A stretch of 64,000 nucleotides of DNA from Anaeramoeba flamelloides. Taxonomy: Eukaryota; Metamonada; Anaeramoebidae. Shown in pieces: positions 47,890 to 59,718 of the stretch. The notes beneath the pieces are model-generated. The model searched no databases, was not told where the DNA came from, and worked only from the letters and a program-made list of their open reading frames with translations. The position numbers were made by a program, and so were the translations under genes. How positions within the stretch are numbered: position 1 is the first letter of the stretch; every line of letters starts with the position of its first letter. The stretch spans positions 3,286,001 through 3,350,000 of the forward strand of contig JANTQA010000060.1 of the NCBI GenBank assembly GCA_027625915.1, given 5' to 3'.

Positions 47890-48180
47890 ATTAGCTAACA
47901 ATCTTCTTGTTAACTTTTTTTCAGTACAATTCCTGTAATAAAAAATCGGTAATGTTATTTTTCAAAAATTGTCACTCACTTTTTTTTAGTTTTTGGTTTT
48001 ATTTTTTTTAATTTTTAAAATATCGGGTTTTTAAATGTTTAAAATCATTTAAAAGTAAATTACTAATCAGATTTAGTTATTGGTTGTTCTTGAATACTAA
48101 AGAATATATATACATTTTTTTTCCATTTATTTTTTTATTTGAGTCATAATTTTTGAAATCCAGTTTAGTTTATATAATAA
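47890..48180 (+). repeat. Repeat family E, copy 2
   Basis: Matches the reverse complement of 13690-14170: GTTAACTTTTTTTCAGTA, CACTCACTTTTTTTTAG, TTTTTGGTTTTATTTTTTTT, ACTAATCAGATTTAG and GGTTGTTCTTGAATACTAAAG in order, lacking the insertion seen in copy 1. Confidence 0.6.
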
Positions 48181-48790
48181 TACCAACTCAAATAATGGAA
48201 CCAAAATAGGGTTTAAATCAGAATTCTTATCCAGAGTTGAAAATAAAAAAAACGAAATCATTCTGAAGAAATCTCATAAAATTATATACACTCCTTTTTT
48301 TTTGGAAATAAACTAAATTATCAGATTAAATTCTTAATTACACCAACCCCATACACATTTTTGTAAGTCATATTATACAGAGAAATAGAGTAAAAATTGT
48401 TTCCCTAAGAAAATACAAAATTGGGTCTTTGAGACTGCTATTATTAAAAGATATTACTCCAAATAATCAACTTTATTAAAATTTAGAATCTTGAACTATC
48501 ATCTGATTAACTAGAATTAATAACTTGATACGAGAATATAATAAAATAGAAAAATGTGTAAATATTCCATATTGCTAATGTATATGATAAAAAAAAATAA
48601 AACTTGAATTCATCAAAGGACAAATTATTTCTATATTAATGAATCTTTCGTTTTGATTATAAAAATTTAATCCATTAGAATTTATTAAAAAAAAAAAAAA
48701 ACCGAAAACACTTTGTAAATTTATTTTTCTACATATTCAACAACAAAAATTTATTATTTTCATTTTTTTTTTTTAAAAAACAATTTTTCA

Positions 48791-51700
48791 CTAATTATTT
48801 TTTGTTAAATCTAATATTAATTGTAAAATTTCAGGAACATCTTTGAATAATTCTTTGAATTTATTTTGGTAGTTCTCGATTTTAAAAATTTTATATAATT
48901 TAATTAAAGCCGTATTAATCAATTGTTGCTCTAATTCAAAGCTTTCTGGGACATAATCAAAAACCTGAGTGTTAGTATACAATTCTTCCATTGATATTTG
49001 TTCATAATCTAAAGTCAATTTATTTCCTTTACAAATTAACAGCTGTCCGTTTTCTAAGGTTGAAATGATTGTTACCAGTTTTTTATTTTTCAGTTTAACA
49101 ACCAAAACAGGTTCAACTAACTTATCCATAAATTTTTTAATTTTTTGTTCAAAATGCACAACCAAATCGTCCAAATATTTCAAGCTCTCATCTTTAAAGG
49201 GTGCCAAGTTAGCGATTCCTTGTATTATCTTTGAAATCAAAAGCAATCCTCTTCTTACCCGAGGTGTGGGCTTTTCTTGGATGATACCAAAGGACTCTGG
49301 AATTACAATAGTTGGGGAAATAAATCTTAAAAAGAAAAACCCCGAAATTATCAGATATTTGGCTTGTGGAAACTTCATTTCGGAAGAAATACATAAAATT
49401 GAAGCCAAATCTCTTAGCACGAGAGGACAATACCGAATTGAATTTAAAATGGAATTCATAATTTTTATTGAATATTTTTTTAATCTTTCTCGATTGTCTG
49501 AGAGATTTTCACCCTTAATTAACTTATTTTCATCAATTTCAAAGGATCCAACAATTCTTGACATTTCAACAACAATGGGTCGAATAACTTTTTTTAAATA
49601 AGTAATACCAACTCTATTCGTGTAAGCTGTGATCAATTTTGAAGCTATGCTGTTTCTCCGAAATAGGGTATTTTCATAAGAGGTCTTATCAACTTCATTA
49701 GTTATTACAAGCTTTAACAATTGTAAATTCAGCTTTTTGGTTTCTAATAGTATTGGGAAATTCCTTGCCAATACTTCCAAATCACTAAAATTGACCATTT
49801 TTAAAAAGCTTTGGGAAATTAAAAAATCTTCATGAGTTAATAATTCATAAAAGATTGTTTTCCCTTCATTTGATAATATATTTTCTTCTTCATTTTTCTT
49901 TTTCTCTTTGTTATTAAGCTGGTTTGTACTATTGCCATTTATACCATTTGTTGGGTAACTGGCAACCATTACTTCAGGTTTTGCGGGTATTATTTTCAAA
50001 AAATCCTCATTATTTATTACAATTAATTGTTCGTTTTTAATTATTTGGCTTTGATTAGAATTATAATTATTAATATTATCTTTATCCTTATTCTTATTAT
50101 CATTATCCTTATCATAATTATTATCATCATCATCATCATCATCATTATCATCATTATTAAATTTCGGAACAATTTTTACAAATTCCTTTGGGAGGATTAT
50201 GATTTCTTCTAATATTTCATTGTTTTTGTTTTTCGATACAATGTACTTAATTTTTTTTAAAAGATATGCTCGTGGCTGATAGTCATTATTATCATTTAAT
50301 TTTAATCTTAATAATAATTGCAATATTTTTTCTCTCCAGGGATGAATCCTTTTTAATATCTTTTGATTCAATTTAATTTTTTTTTCCAAACTGATCAATT
50401 CATTAATATATTGATTAGGATTTTCATTATAAAATTTAAATAAATTTGTTTCATTATTTGTTTGGGTTTCTATTGCAGTGATACTATCTGATAAATAATC
50501 AACCAACTGTGAATAATGTCCCTTTCGCTCGTTCTTATAATTGATATCTAACGGTTGGAAAATTTCTTTAAAGATCATTAAATTCTTGAAATGATAAATC
50601 CATTCAAATCTAGTGCCAGCATCTTCGGTTGCAAATATATAAGATTTTTTTTTATTGTTTTTATAAATTACAATTTCAAATACATTTGATTTTAAGGACG
50701 AATTTGGTAATAAATTTATCAATGGTATTGCATTTAAATCGGTAATTCTCTTTATTTCAAATGAATTTTCTAAATTTAAATTTTTCAATAATTCCATTTT
50801 TATATTATTAGTTTGTAAATAGATTAAAAAATTAAATTCATATAATTTTATATACCTTTTTTTCCAAGTAGATCGTAGCCCCGAATAATAAGTCCAGATC
50901 TCACCTTCATAAAAAATTGGTATTGACCCTATTTCTTTCAATAATTTTGAATTCATTTTACTAGTAGATTGGAATTCATAATTGAATATCTTATTCATAT
51001 TAGTATTATTTGTATTATTATTATTATTATTATTCATATTATTCATATTATTATTATTGGTGGTGGTGACAGTAACAGTGGTAGTAATGCTACGATTTGT
51101 TCTATCTAAATTATCAATGCCATCATTATTTTGAATATTTTTTTCAGAGCCATTATTATAAGTATTCTGATTATGATTAATGGTAATACTATAATTTGTT
51201 GATTGTCCTATTGTATTAAAATTAAAAAGAAAATTTGTGTTTATTTCCTTTTTCGTTAAAATCCAAATATCATTTTTAAAGATTAAACCAATTTCGTCAT
51301 GATTGCTACTTTTCATTCCTAAAATCAAACTATCAGCTTTGTCATTATTATTGATTTTAAAATTGTTATTCAAAATTATTATCCATTCCTTAGGATGATA
51401 TTTTAACGTTGTATATTGATAATAATCTTGAATTATATTATTTTCTTTATTTATAATTCCAAATTGATTGTAGGTTTCATTATTTAACTGATTGGTTAAA
51501 TCCAATTTTGATATGTTAACTAATAATCTTTTCCTCCAATAATAGAGGCTAATTAATTGTTTTTTAATGCGTTCCAGTGTTTGATATAATTTGGAATTTG
51601 TTTTTATTTGGCCATTACTGGTATGGAATTGTAATAACTTTTTATGTCTTTTTTGATTTAATTTTAATTTTGAAACCTTTTTATTTATCCAATCGTATAC

Positions 51701-54700
51701 TGTATTTAGTTTAATTAATTTCAATCTGGGCTCTTCATTTCTATTTGATTCAGATAGAAAATCTTTACATTTTTTAATCATATTAAAATATTTAAGCCAT
51801 TTTTTCATGATTTTTTCGTCCTGTGTATATAATTTAAGTTCATTGTCATCAGAAAATCGTAGTATTAAGATTTTTACATCCATTATAATTAAATTAAGAG
51901 TTCTTAAATCATATACCTTATTCGATTGATCACTCGATTTGTCAAGATAAAAAAATAATAGCCACCCACTCAAAACAGCCCATTGGTTGTGTATTTTAGG
52001 CTTTAAAGACAAATAATTCTGATAAAATATTGGGAAATTGAATACACTTTCAGGAATTTTGTCCCATAGCAATAAACATTTTTTAGCCAAATCAATTGCT
52101 TCTTTATCGTTCATCTTATTTAAATTAAACAATTGATAAAATGATATATCTTCTTTTTGTTTATTGAAAATTAAATCCCCCAATCCTTTCTGTTTAATGA
52201 AACTTATTTCCTCTTCTTCATCTTCCTCCTCACCCACATTCTCATCACCACCACCTTCGTCTTCTTTTAATATCGCCCTCCTGATGTTCATTTTCTTTTC
52301 GGATTTTTCCTGTTGATAAGATTCCCTTTCAGAATGTTTCTTTTTTTGTAATTTATTTGATAATAAATTATTTTCAGAGTCTGAATTGTTTGAAAGAGAA
52401 CTCTCTTCACTTTTCAGATTTACAGATTTTTTTGGAAATTCATGTTCAATATTTATTATTTCAGGTACAATAATTTGGAAATATTTAGAATTCACTTGTT
52501 TCATATTATTCATTTCGTCACGTGCCTGATAATCAATATCAGAAAATTTATTTGTTATTAAATAGCACCCATGCTGAACGCCCTTTAATTCCTCTTCATT
52601 ATTTGGCTGGTAACTCTGTAAGCAATATGCTCTTTCCCGGTCATCTTCAATTAAATCTTTAAGGGTATAATCTTGACAATAAAAATCCCTTTGTTCAATT
52701 ATTCTTAATCTACAAATCCTAGATAAGATATAAAGGAGCCAATCGTTTAATATTAATATATATAAATTTAAAAAATTTAATTCGTCTGTTATTTCTTTAT
52801 CTAATTTAGTCTTGGTACGCGATAAAATTCTTAGATTATTTTCATTTTTTTTTTTTACTTTGGATAAATGGTTAATCAAAATATAATATTTATTTTTGAC
52901 ATTTTCATATTTTTGTTCCTCAAGTGGCTTTAAAATTAATTGTAAATTTTTGATTATTTGTAAATTATATAACCACTCTTCTAACATTCCATTCGTTTCG
53001 ACTATGAACCTAATTTCATTTTCATTATTAGAAACTATAAACCCATAATTATGATCAATTAAATTTAAACATTTTTCAAAGGAAATAATTGTTCTGACAT
53101 CAATTTCAAATTCTAAACTATTCCGATGAAAAATAGATAAATTCCATTGATCAATTAATAAAATTCTTTTATTCCATTTATTTGATCCGATTTTTTTTTC
53201 AATTAAAACAGGCGTCTGTAAAAAGGTTGGTAAATATTTACCATGTACCCCTGCTAATAAGCCTTCTGGTTTTAATTTAATTAATCTTTTTGTTATTTTA
53301 TACTTTTTATCTTTGCTTGTCTGCAAATGACTATCTTGATCTTTGTCATCTAAAATTTCACAATTGTTTCTATTATGAATATTGATCCCGAAAAATTTAT
53401 CATTATTATTACTCATTCCATTCTGGTTACCAATACTATTAATTGCTTCAATTTTAGAAGGCTTAACCAATTCAACAAACTCCGTTTTAATATTACCTAC
53501 AATCTCATTTTTTTTAGCTTGTATCACCCCGTTAAATGCCTTTCTTATTAAGATTAAAAATTCACCCTTTTTAAAACTTAATTCATTTAATTTAGTATCA
53601 CCATTGTAATCCCGTAAGCAAAATACTCTAATTCGAAAGTCGTCAGGGTCATTGATAGTTAATCTTGCAGCTTTACCCAATAATCGTTTTTTCCATATTT
53701 TTAATAAATCTAAATTTGAATTAAGTTGCTTTAATTCTTCTTTTGTTGAATTATTCTTAACCGTTTTTAATTTATTTTCCAATAAAAAGGAATTTTTATT
53801 AAAATTTATAATCGCATTTAATTCCTGTTGTTGGTTGACATTAATTTGAATTTGTTTATTAACCCATTGCACTAATTGAAAATACTTTTTGGTCATAATT
53901 TCATTGGAATTCTCATTATTGGTTGTGTGCTGTGATAACTCCTGAAATAATTTACAAATATTAAATGTATATAGCCAACTATAGACCTCATCCTCATTAT
54001 TGGCAATAAATAACTTACTCAGACCGCCTTTTGTTTTTATTGTAAATTCATTAGAATTTTTTGATTGGGAATCAAAATCATAAAATGTTACACATCTAAA
54101 ATCAATAACCTCATAGGGTTGAATTTTGTCTTTATCATCGTAAAATCCAAAAAACCATGATTTTAATCTGAAATGCTTTGAAATGTATTTTTTACCTTTC
54201 AATATTTTTAAAAGGCCTTCTTTATAAATCGGGAAGGATTGTTTCATTTTTTCTTCATATAACACTTGTTGATATAATTTGATGATCCGTTCTTCATCAT
54301 TTAAATCATCATCATCATCATCATTGTTGTTGTTGTTGTTGTTGCTTTTGTTTTTGTTTTTATTATTGATTATGATGATATTGTTATTATTACTGTTGTT
54401 ATTGCTATCATTATCTTTTTTTTTATCATTATCATTATTATTATAACCAATTTTGATGTTTTGATAACTCAGCAAATTATTACTTTTTAAATAAATGTTA
54501 ATATTGATTTTATTATAGATCGAAAATTTGCTATTTTTAATATTTTTATATTTTTTATATTTTAATAAAACCTTTTTTGAATCTAAAAATATTTTGTTGA
54601 TTTTTGGCAAATCAATTATTTCTAATTTTTCTCTTGGGACAATCCCAATTTCGTTCATTGTTTCAACTTGTAAATATTTTTCATCAATTTCCTTTAATAA

Positions 54701-56602
54701 TATAAACCATTGATTTTTCTCGAATTTTAGTTCATTTTTTTGTAAATCACAATTAGTGTTTGACTCAACAGAATAAGCGATTTCCTTGTCTACCATATTA
54801 GGAAAATTTAATCTCGCCAATATTCCCAAAAGTTTATTTTTATATCGTTTGTATATTACTAATTTTTTTGTGATCGTTAGATATTTTTGTAAGAAATAAA
54901 AATATGGATTATAGGAATCATTGATTATTTTATTTTTTTTCTTATCCATATTTTTCTTTGTGCCTGTAATAAGAGGTTTTAATTCAAAATAATTGCTTTT
55001 TTTTTCAAATGTTAATTTTTTATTGTAAAGATCTTTTTGTTTTTTTACATTTTTTTCAATTAGCTCATTAATATAATTTAATAATAGATTAATTTGATTC
55101 TGATTTTCTTCAATGTCATTCTCCGTAATTAATTTTTTATAATTTTTTGCGTTGATTGCTAATTGTAGATTCTCGACCCATTGATTAAATTTCACCCGAT
55201 CATCTGAAAATAACAATAAAGGGCGTTTTTTATTAATTATTTCAAAGCAGTTTTCTTGGTTTGTTTTTATCGTTGCATTACATATTCGATCAATATTGCC
55301 CAAATTTACAATCAAATTAGGAATCGTCGATTCTTCGTGTTTGTAATAATGGAGATAATTATTAATTAATAAAAAAAATCTTTTTTTCCATTTTTTTTTA
55401 TTGGTTAATTGTTTCATTAAATAACCTTGGTAATGAAAGCCGACTTCATTCAAAATATTTCTAATTTCATAAGAAATTTCAAATGAATCATTTAATACAT
55501 ATTTTTTTTTGCTTTTTCTTTTTCCTTCATTTTGAAGATTCAGTTTTCCACTTTGCAAATTTAATTTCTTTTTATTACTTTTATCATCAATATTATCAAA
55601 TGGGTATAGTATTAATTTCATATTGTCAAATGGAAACCATCCTATTTTACCATTTATTTCGCCTAAGCACATTGTATTTTGATGTATTTCTATTAGGTTG
55701 ATTATATTATTTTTTTTAAGAATTAATTTATTTGATTTCTTTTTTATTTGAACTTTTCCATTGTTTACTTTATTTTCATTTTCATTTTCTTGTTTGCTTT
55801 TGTTTTCATTTTTTTTTTTGTTGTTATTTTCATTTTCTTGATTGCTTTTGTTTTCAGTTGGTTGATAATCTTTTATTACTAATGCTTTACAATTATAAAA
55901 ATTTTCTTTTTTCAAGATCTTGTCTAATTTGATTATTAAAAAGCATTTCCACTGTTTTAAATCTTTTAAACATTGCTCATAGAATTTTGCGTTATTTTGA
56001 AGAAAGTTTAATTCTGTCGTTTTAATTTTACTTTTTAATAAATTTATTTCAATTAATACTTGTTTTTGCTTTATTTCATTTTTTTTTTTTGGGATGTAAT
56101 TTAATAATTCCTCGATTAATAACCGATCTTCAATTTTACATTTTCTTGAGGAAAAATGTAAAAATAATTGAATTAGTTTGATTGAATTTATCCAATTTTT
56201 CATGAATTGTTTATTTTTGAGTTCAAAAAAAATTATTTTTTTTGAAAATATTAATTGAAAACAAAACTTATTCAAATTTTTATTTTGAAAAACTTTTTTT
56301 TTGATGCAAATAAGATTTGATAAATCTATTTCATTGATTGGATTACTGTTGTTAATTGTTTGATCTTTTTTATATAAATAAATAGTCTTGTCTTTTAATG
56401 TACAATATCGTTTTTCCCATTTCCCAGTTTTTTCACATACCTTTAATAATGTTGTTTCATAGATTGGTATAATTGGTAAACTGTTAATTGCTCTTAGTTT
56501 ATATGTTTTTATATTGCTTAATTCAATTTTTTTTTTTTTATTATTGCTGTTATTCAAGAAATTAGAATGTTCAAATTGTTGTTTGTCTCCAGTTAATCTC
56601 AT
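48791..56602 (-). CDS. RasGAP with six repeated PH + SH3-like modules (2603 aa)
   Basis: Predicted Ras GTPase-activating protein acting at membranes. The C-terminal RasGAP domain (about residues 2241-2540) shows the arginine-finger segment TLFRRNSIASKLI (about 2313) and the signature SGFFFLRFISPTIVIPESFG (about 2424). Upstream, six units repeat the order PH-like domain, helical stretch, W/K-rich helix, SH3-like domain. PH domains begin near 37, 387, 789, 1126, 1514 and 1892, most ending in a W-containing helix (FMKNWINSI, FNQWVENLQL, VYSWLYTF, LEEWLYNLQ, MKKWLKYF, FEWIYHFKN). SH3-like domains begin near 241, 607, 990, 1320, 1712 and 2110, several led by a Y/F-C-L dipeptide-like strand (RVFCLRDYNGD, RAYCLQSYQPN). 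The first SH3 contains a Lys/Asn/Glu insertion and the sixth an Asp/Asn run. It is intronless, starts at the first ATG and ends with TAG. The exact substrate GTPase and lipid are unknown. Confidence 0.85.
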   Translation of the reverse strand: MRLTGDKQQFEHSNFLNNSNNKKKKIELSNIKTYKLRAINSLPIIPIYETTLLKVCEKTGKWEKRYCTLKDKTIYLYKKDQTINNSNPINEIDLSNLICIKKKVFQNKNLNKFCFQLIFSKKIIFFELKNKQFMKNWINSIKLIQLFLHFSSRKCKIEDRLLIEELLNYIPKKKNEIKQKQVLIEINLLKSKIKTTELNFLQNNAKFYEQCLKDLKQWKCFLIIKLDKILKKENFYNCKALVIKDYQPTENKSNQENENNNKKKNENKSKQENENENKVNNGKVQIKKKSNKLILKKNNIINLIEIHQNTMCLGEINGKIGWFPFDNMKLILYPFDNIDDKSNKKKLNLQSGKLNLQNEGKRKSKKKYVLNDSFEISYEIRNILNEVGFHYQGYLMKQLTNKKKWKKRFFLLINNYLHYYKHEESTIPNLIVNLGNIDRICNATIKTNQENCFEIINKKRPLLLFSDDRVKFNQWVENLQLAINAKNYKKLITENDIEENQNQINLLLNYINELIEKNVKKQKDLYNKKLTFEKKSNYFELKPLITGTKKNMDKKKNKIINDSYNPYFYFLQKYLTITKKLVIYKRYKNKLLGILARLNFPNMVDKEIAYSVESNTNCDLQKNELKFEKNQWFILLKEIDEKYLQVETMNEIGIVPREKLEIIDLPKINKIFLDSKKVLLKYKKYKNIKNSKFSIYNKININIYLKSNNLLSYQNIKIGYNNNDNDKKKDNDSNNNSNNNNIIIINNKNKNKSNNNNNNNDDDDDDLNDEERIIKLYQQVLYEEKMKQSFPIYKEGLLKILKGKKYISKHFRLKSWFFGFYDDKDKIQPYEVIDFRCVTFYDFDSQSKNSNEFTIKTKGGLSKLFIANNEDEVYSWLYTFNICKLFQELSQHTTNNENSNEIMTKKYFQLVQWVNKQIQINVNQQQELNAIINFNKNSFLLENKLKTVKNNSTKEELKQLNSNLDLLKIWKKRLLGKAARLTINDPDDFRIRVFCLRDYNGDTKLNELSFKKGEFLILIRKAFNGVIQAKKNEIVGNIKTEFVELVKPSKIEAINSIGNQNGMSNNNDKFFGINIHNRNNCEILDDKDQDSHLQTSKDKKYKITKRLIKLKPEGLLAGVHGKYLPTFLQTPVLIEKKIGSNKWNKRILLIDQWNLSIFHRNSLEFEIDVRTIISFEKCLNLIDHNYGFIVSNNENEIRFIVETNGMLEEWLYNLQIIKNLQLILKPLEEQKYENVKNKYYILINHLSKVKKKNENNLRILSRTKTKLDKEITDELNFLNLYILILNDWLLYILSRICRLRIIEQRDFYCQDYTLKDLIEDDRERAYCLQSYQPNNEEELKGVQHGCYLITNKFSDIDYQARDEMNNMKQVNSKYFQIIVPEIINIEHEFPKKSVNLKSEESSLSNNSDSENNLLSNKLQKKKHSERESYQQEKSEKKMNIRRAILKEDEGGGDENVGEEEDEEEEISFIKQKGLGDLIFNKQKEDISFYQLFNLNKMNDKEAIDLAKKCLLLWDKIPESVFNFPIFYQNYLSLKPKIHNQWAVLSGWLLFFYLDKSSDQSNKVYDLRTLNLIIMDVKILILRFSDDNELKLYTQDEKIMKKWLKYFNMIKKCKDFLSESNRNEEPRLKLIKLNTVYDWINKKVSKLKLNQKRHKKLLQFHTSNGQIKTNSKLYQTLERIKKQLISLYYWRKRLLVNISKLDLTNQLNNETYNQFGIINKENNIIQDYYQYTTLKYHPKEWIIILNNNFKINNNDKADSLILGMKSSNHDEIGLIFKNDIWILTKKEINTNFLFNFNTIGQSTNYSITINHNQNTYNNGSEKNIQNNDGIDNLDRTNRSITTTVTVTTTNNNNMNNMNNNNNNNTNNTNMNKIFNYEFQSTSKMNSKLLKEIGSIPIFYEGEIWTYYSGLRSTWKKRYIKLYEFNFLIYLQTNNIKMELLKNLNLENSFEIKRITDLNAIPLINLLPNSSLKSNVFEIVIYKNNKKKSYIFATEDAGTRFEWIYHFKNLMIFKEIFQPLDINYKNERKGHYSQLVDYLSDSITAIETQTNNETNLFKFYNENPNQYINELISLEKKIKLNQKILKRIHPWREKILQLLLRLKLNDNNDYQPRAYLLKKIKYIVSKNKNNEILEEIIILPKEFVKIVPKFNNDDNDDDDDDDNNYDKDNDNKNKDKDNINNYNSNQSQIIKNEQLIVINNEDFLKIIPAKPEVMVASYPTNGINGNSTNQLNNKEKKKNEEENILSNEGKTIFYELLTHEDFLISQSFLKMVNFSDLEVLARNFPILLETKKLNLQLLKLVITNEVDKTSYENTLFRRNSIASKLITAYTNRVGITYLKKVIRPIVVEMSRIVGSFEIDENKLIKGENLSDNRERLKKYSIKIMNSILNSIRYCPLVLRDLASILCISSEMKFPQAKYLIISGFFFLRFISPTIVIPESFGIIQEKPTPRVRRGLLLISKIIQGIANLAPFKDESLKYLDDLVVHFEQKIKKFMDKLVEPVLVVKLKNKKLVTIISTLENGQLLICKGNKLTLDYEQISMEELYTNTQVFDYVPESFELEQQLINTALIKLYKIFKIENYQNKFKELFKDVPEILQLILDLTKNN

Positions 56603-56973
56603 TGAATTAAAACGAAAAGATTTCCGATTTTTTTGATAGCTTTGATTTGATAAAATATAATAGCTGTTATAAAGTTCTTGAGTTGTGGTATAATTTTCTA
56701 TGGATTTAATAATAATAATAATAATTCAAATTTAATTTATTTTAAAAAAAAAAAAATGAAATTGAATTATTGTTTTTTTTTTTTTTTTTTTTTTTTTGAA
56801 TAATTACATATTGTAAATAATCAATTAATGTTATTTAAAAAAATATTGATTTGTATTAAGGAATAAATTTTTGAAATATTATAGTTATTGGATTATTTAT
56901 GATGAACAAGAAAATGTTTGATTGAAATAATTGATAAAAGGAAATTTTGTTCATTAGATTTTTATAGTATTTA

Positions 56974-57600
56974 AGGGGTTATAGTAAAAAACGGGGAAGA
57001 AGTTTAAAATTAAAGTATATTGTTATTGGAAGGAAAATCATATCAGTGCTTGGTGGTTCAAATGTCTCTAAAAATTCGGTTTTTAAAATTGAGATATTTG
57101 TTGATCTGACCAATTAATAAAATGATTCATTTTATTAGTAAAAAAACCCGAACAATTTTAGAAAAAAATCTGCATTTTTAGACAAATTTAAAGGTTGAAT
57201 TATCAATATTTCAGACTTTAAAGTTGCAAAATATCTTTTTTATATTTGTTTCGAAATATAGATTGGTTTCTAAAATAATCATTGTTTTAAAAAATTAAAT
57301 AATTAACACTGAGATTATTTTTAAAAATTATTTTTACATTTTGTAAATATATTGGAAAAATAAAACTAGCTTTTCTGAAAAGGAAATAAAAGTAACCATT
57401 CTTTGGGCTTTTTGTGCTGGTCGATAATTAAGTAAATCTTTGAAATTAAAAATTTGAAAAAATAGTTACTTTTGTAGGTTCTAAATGTTATTTTTTAAAT
57501 ACTGGAAGAATATTATTTTTGGTTTCTTTCTTTAGATTTAGAAAAGTTGATTTGTTTTTTTATTGGTTTTACATTTATATAATTTTTTTAGAAAAAAGAT
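56974..57600 (-). repeat. Foldback element B, copy 4, one arm and centre
   Basis: Begins TTTAAGGGGTTATAG and carries TAAAATTAAAGTATATTGTT, CAAATGTCTCTAAAAATTC, GGTTGAATTATCAATATTTC and ATAGTTACTTTTGTAGGTTC, matching the inverse of B copy 2. The second arm was not found; a LINE fragment follows. Confidence 0.7.
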
Positions 57601-57659
57601 AGAACTATTTCATCCTAAAAAATCAAAATTAAGAAATTTAATAATATTTTTTATTATTG

Positions 57660-58140
57660 AGGAGAAGTGTAAATTACACTCTAGTTGCCCTTAGACTTAA
57701 ATTCCCTTTCAAAAATTGAAGCGTAAAATCATATATTTCACGATTATTAATTAATGAAAATAATTTCATACTATCATAGTTTACAATCAATTCATTAAGA
57801 TTTATTTCTTTTAATTTATTTAGAAAAATTTATCTATTTTTTTCATCAGAATAGGACATACACATAAAAAATGATCAATATTTTCTATTATTTCTTTATG
57901 TTCATATTTTAAACATTAAGGACAAAATTTATTTGAGTTTTTATCTATTACAGAATAATATCTGTTTAGGCAATTAGTAAATGACCTAAATTTTAGGATT
58001 TTTGAGCTTGAGGGATAACTTAAATATTTTTGAGTTTTAAATAAAGAGTTTAGATATTTTATTATTGTGAAATATTTCTGCACGTTCCAGCTGAACTTTA
58101 ATAATATTAATCAATATCAAAATGAGTTAAGAATACTTTT
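57660..58140 (-). mobile_element. LINE 3' fragment, same family as 43310-46600
   Basis: The minus strand reads NCLNRYYSVIDKN, a degraded Cys motif (one stop between the two cysteines) and NIDHFLCVCPI, aligning to NCLNRYSYVTSKN ... FDHFLWDCPA of the larger LINE. The upstream part matches 43680-43790. Only the last 0.5 kb remains. Confidence 0.75.
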
Positions 58141-59718
58141 TTTGTATGATTTCCTTATAATATTTTTGTAAATAATTATCAAATAAATTCGATTAATATT
58201 TAATCTTAAATTTTCAATATAGAATTTCCGAGACTCAAGTTTCTTGATTGTCTTATAACCATATAAAAAAACCCTTTTGGTGAATTTAAAAATAAATTCA
58301 CAAAAAAATTTACCAGATCTTAAAATTGAAAAATAAAGTAAAAAGAATGATTTTTATCATATACGGATTATGTTTAAAGCTATTTTTTGAAATGAATTAT
58401 TGTTTTTAAAAGTTTGATCCATTTTTCCACATAATTGAAAAAGATCAAAATTCAACATATTTTCGAATGATTCCAAAAAAAAATATTTTCTTTGAAGAGG
58501 AAAGAAATCGTATTGCTGTAACTAGAAGTGTACAAAAATATATTTTTAAAAACAAAACCACTATTAGTTTTGGATAGAACTCTAATTAGAAAAAATCTAC
58601 TAAATTCCAAAAAAAATACAATAATTATTTTAAACTTTCTAAAAATATAATTTCTTTATTTAGACGAAGATTTTGAATCAATTTTTTCTTTTGTTGAACA
58701 AAAAAATCTGAGATGAAAAACAATCAAACGATCAAAATTAAAATTTCTATCTTAGTACTTTTTTAAAACCTGGAAAATTAAACTTATAACATATAAAGAA
58801 ATACCTTTTAATTCGATTATTTATAATCAATAATTAATAATCCAAATCTTAATTATTTGTGTTAGTAATAACGCATTGATTAAAATTATCAATAAACTTT
58901 AATTTTATTTCTCAATTTTTTATATATTTTCAAGCAAATAAAAGTGTATTCAAATTGATAATTCTAATAATAAAAAATTTTGAAATATTCTCAAATAACT
59001 TATTATGATAATAATAGTTGTAATTAATACTCTTGATAATTGGAAAAAAAAAAAAAAATAATCAATTTAATTTTCAAGAAATGTAATAAATTATTGAAAA
59101 TAAAATCAATGATCAATTTTTTCTTGATCTTCAATGGATTCAATATTTGATTGATTTTTCTTGTATTTTTAAAATAAGATTAAATCTTTAATGTTGTTTG
59201 TTTATAAAAACTCTGAGAAATTACTGAAAGTGAGATTTCTTCAAAATATAAAGTGTTTTACTAATTTTTCTTTTCTAAATTCTAAAATTCAAACAAAAAA
59301 GAATTAGGATCTTTTTTCTGAAAATTTCATAGGGAAAAAAGAACTTCTTTTTCAAAATGATTATTACTTTCTCTCAAGTTGACAAATGAAGTTGCGCATC
59401 GGGTTTAATTGTATCCTGATGTAAATAATTACTCTATTGACTTTGTGAAAAAAGAAATAATAGTTACTAGTCCCTTAAAAGTAATCAAAGAGAAGTTCTG
59501 TTTTAACAGTGTTCAAACACTTTCTAGATCTTAAACCAAGACACAACATTTTTAAATTGTATTAGTCTTTAGTTTTTTGTTAATTTTAAGCATCTTTAAA
59601 AAAATTGTCAAACTCAAAAGTGAAAATTTATTCGATTTGGTGATAATTTTTTTAGGTAAAGTAGTGTTGAAAAGGTTTGATCAAAAAAATTATTTATAAA
59701 GAACTGAGAATAGGACTC

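Larger units (their letters stand above)
42464..48790. other. Intergenic between RPL8 and the RasGAP gene, transposon nest
   Basis: Both flanking genes point their 3' ends into this 6.3-kb interval. 42464-43100 is the RPL8 3' flank. 43105-47390 is foldback B split by a LINE and by a C element. 47690-47790 is a pyrimidine-rich tract (CTTTTT units). 47890-48180 is repeat E. 48190-48790 shows nothing recognisable. Confidence 0.7.
56603..59718. other. Intergenic upstream of RasGAP
   Basis: Holds a T-run (56771-56797), foldback B copy 4 (56974-57600) and a LINE 3' fragment (57660-58140). 58150-59718 has no recognised repeat or coding sequence. Confidence 0.6.
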
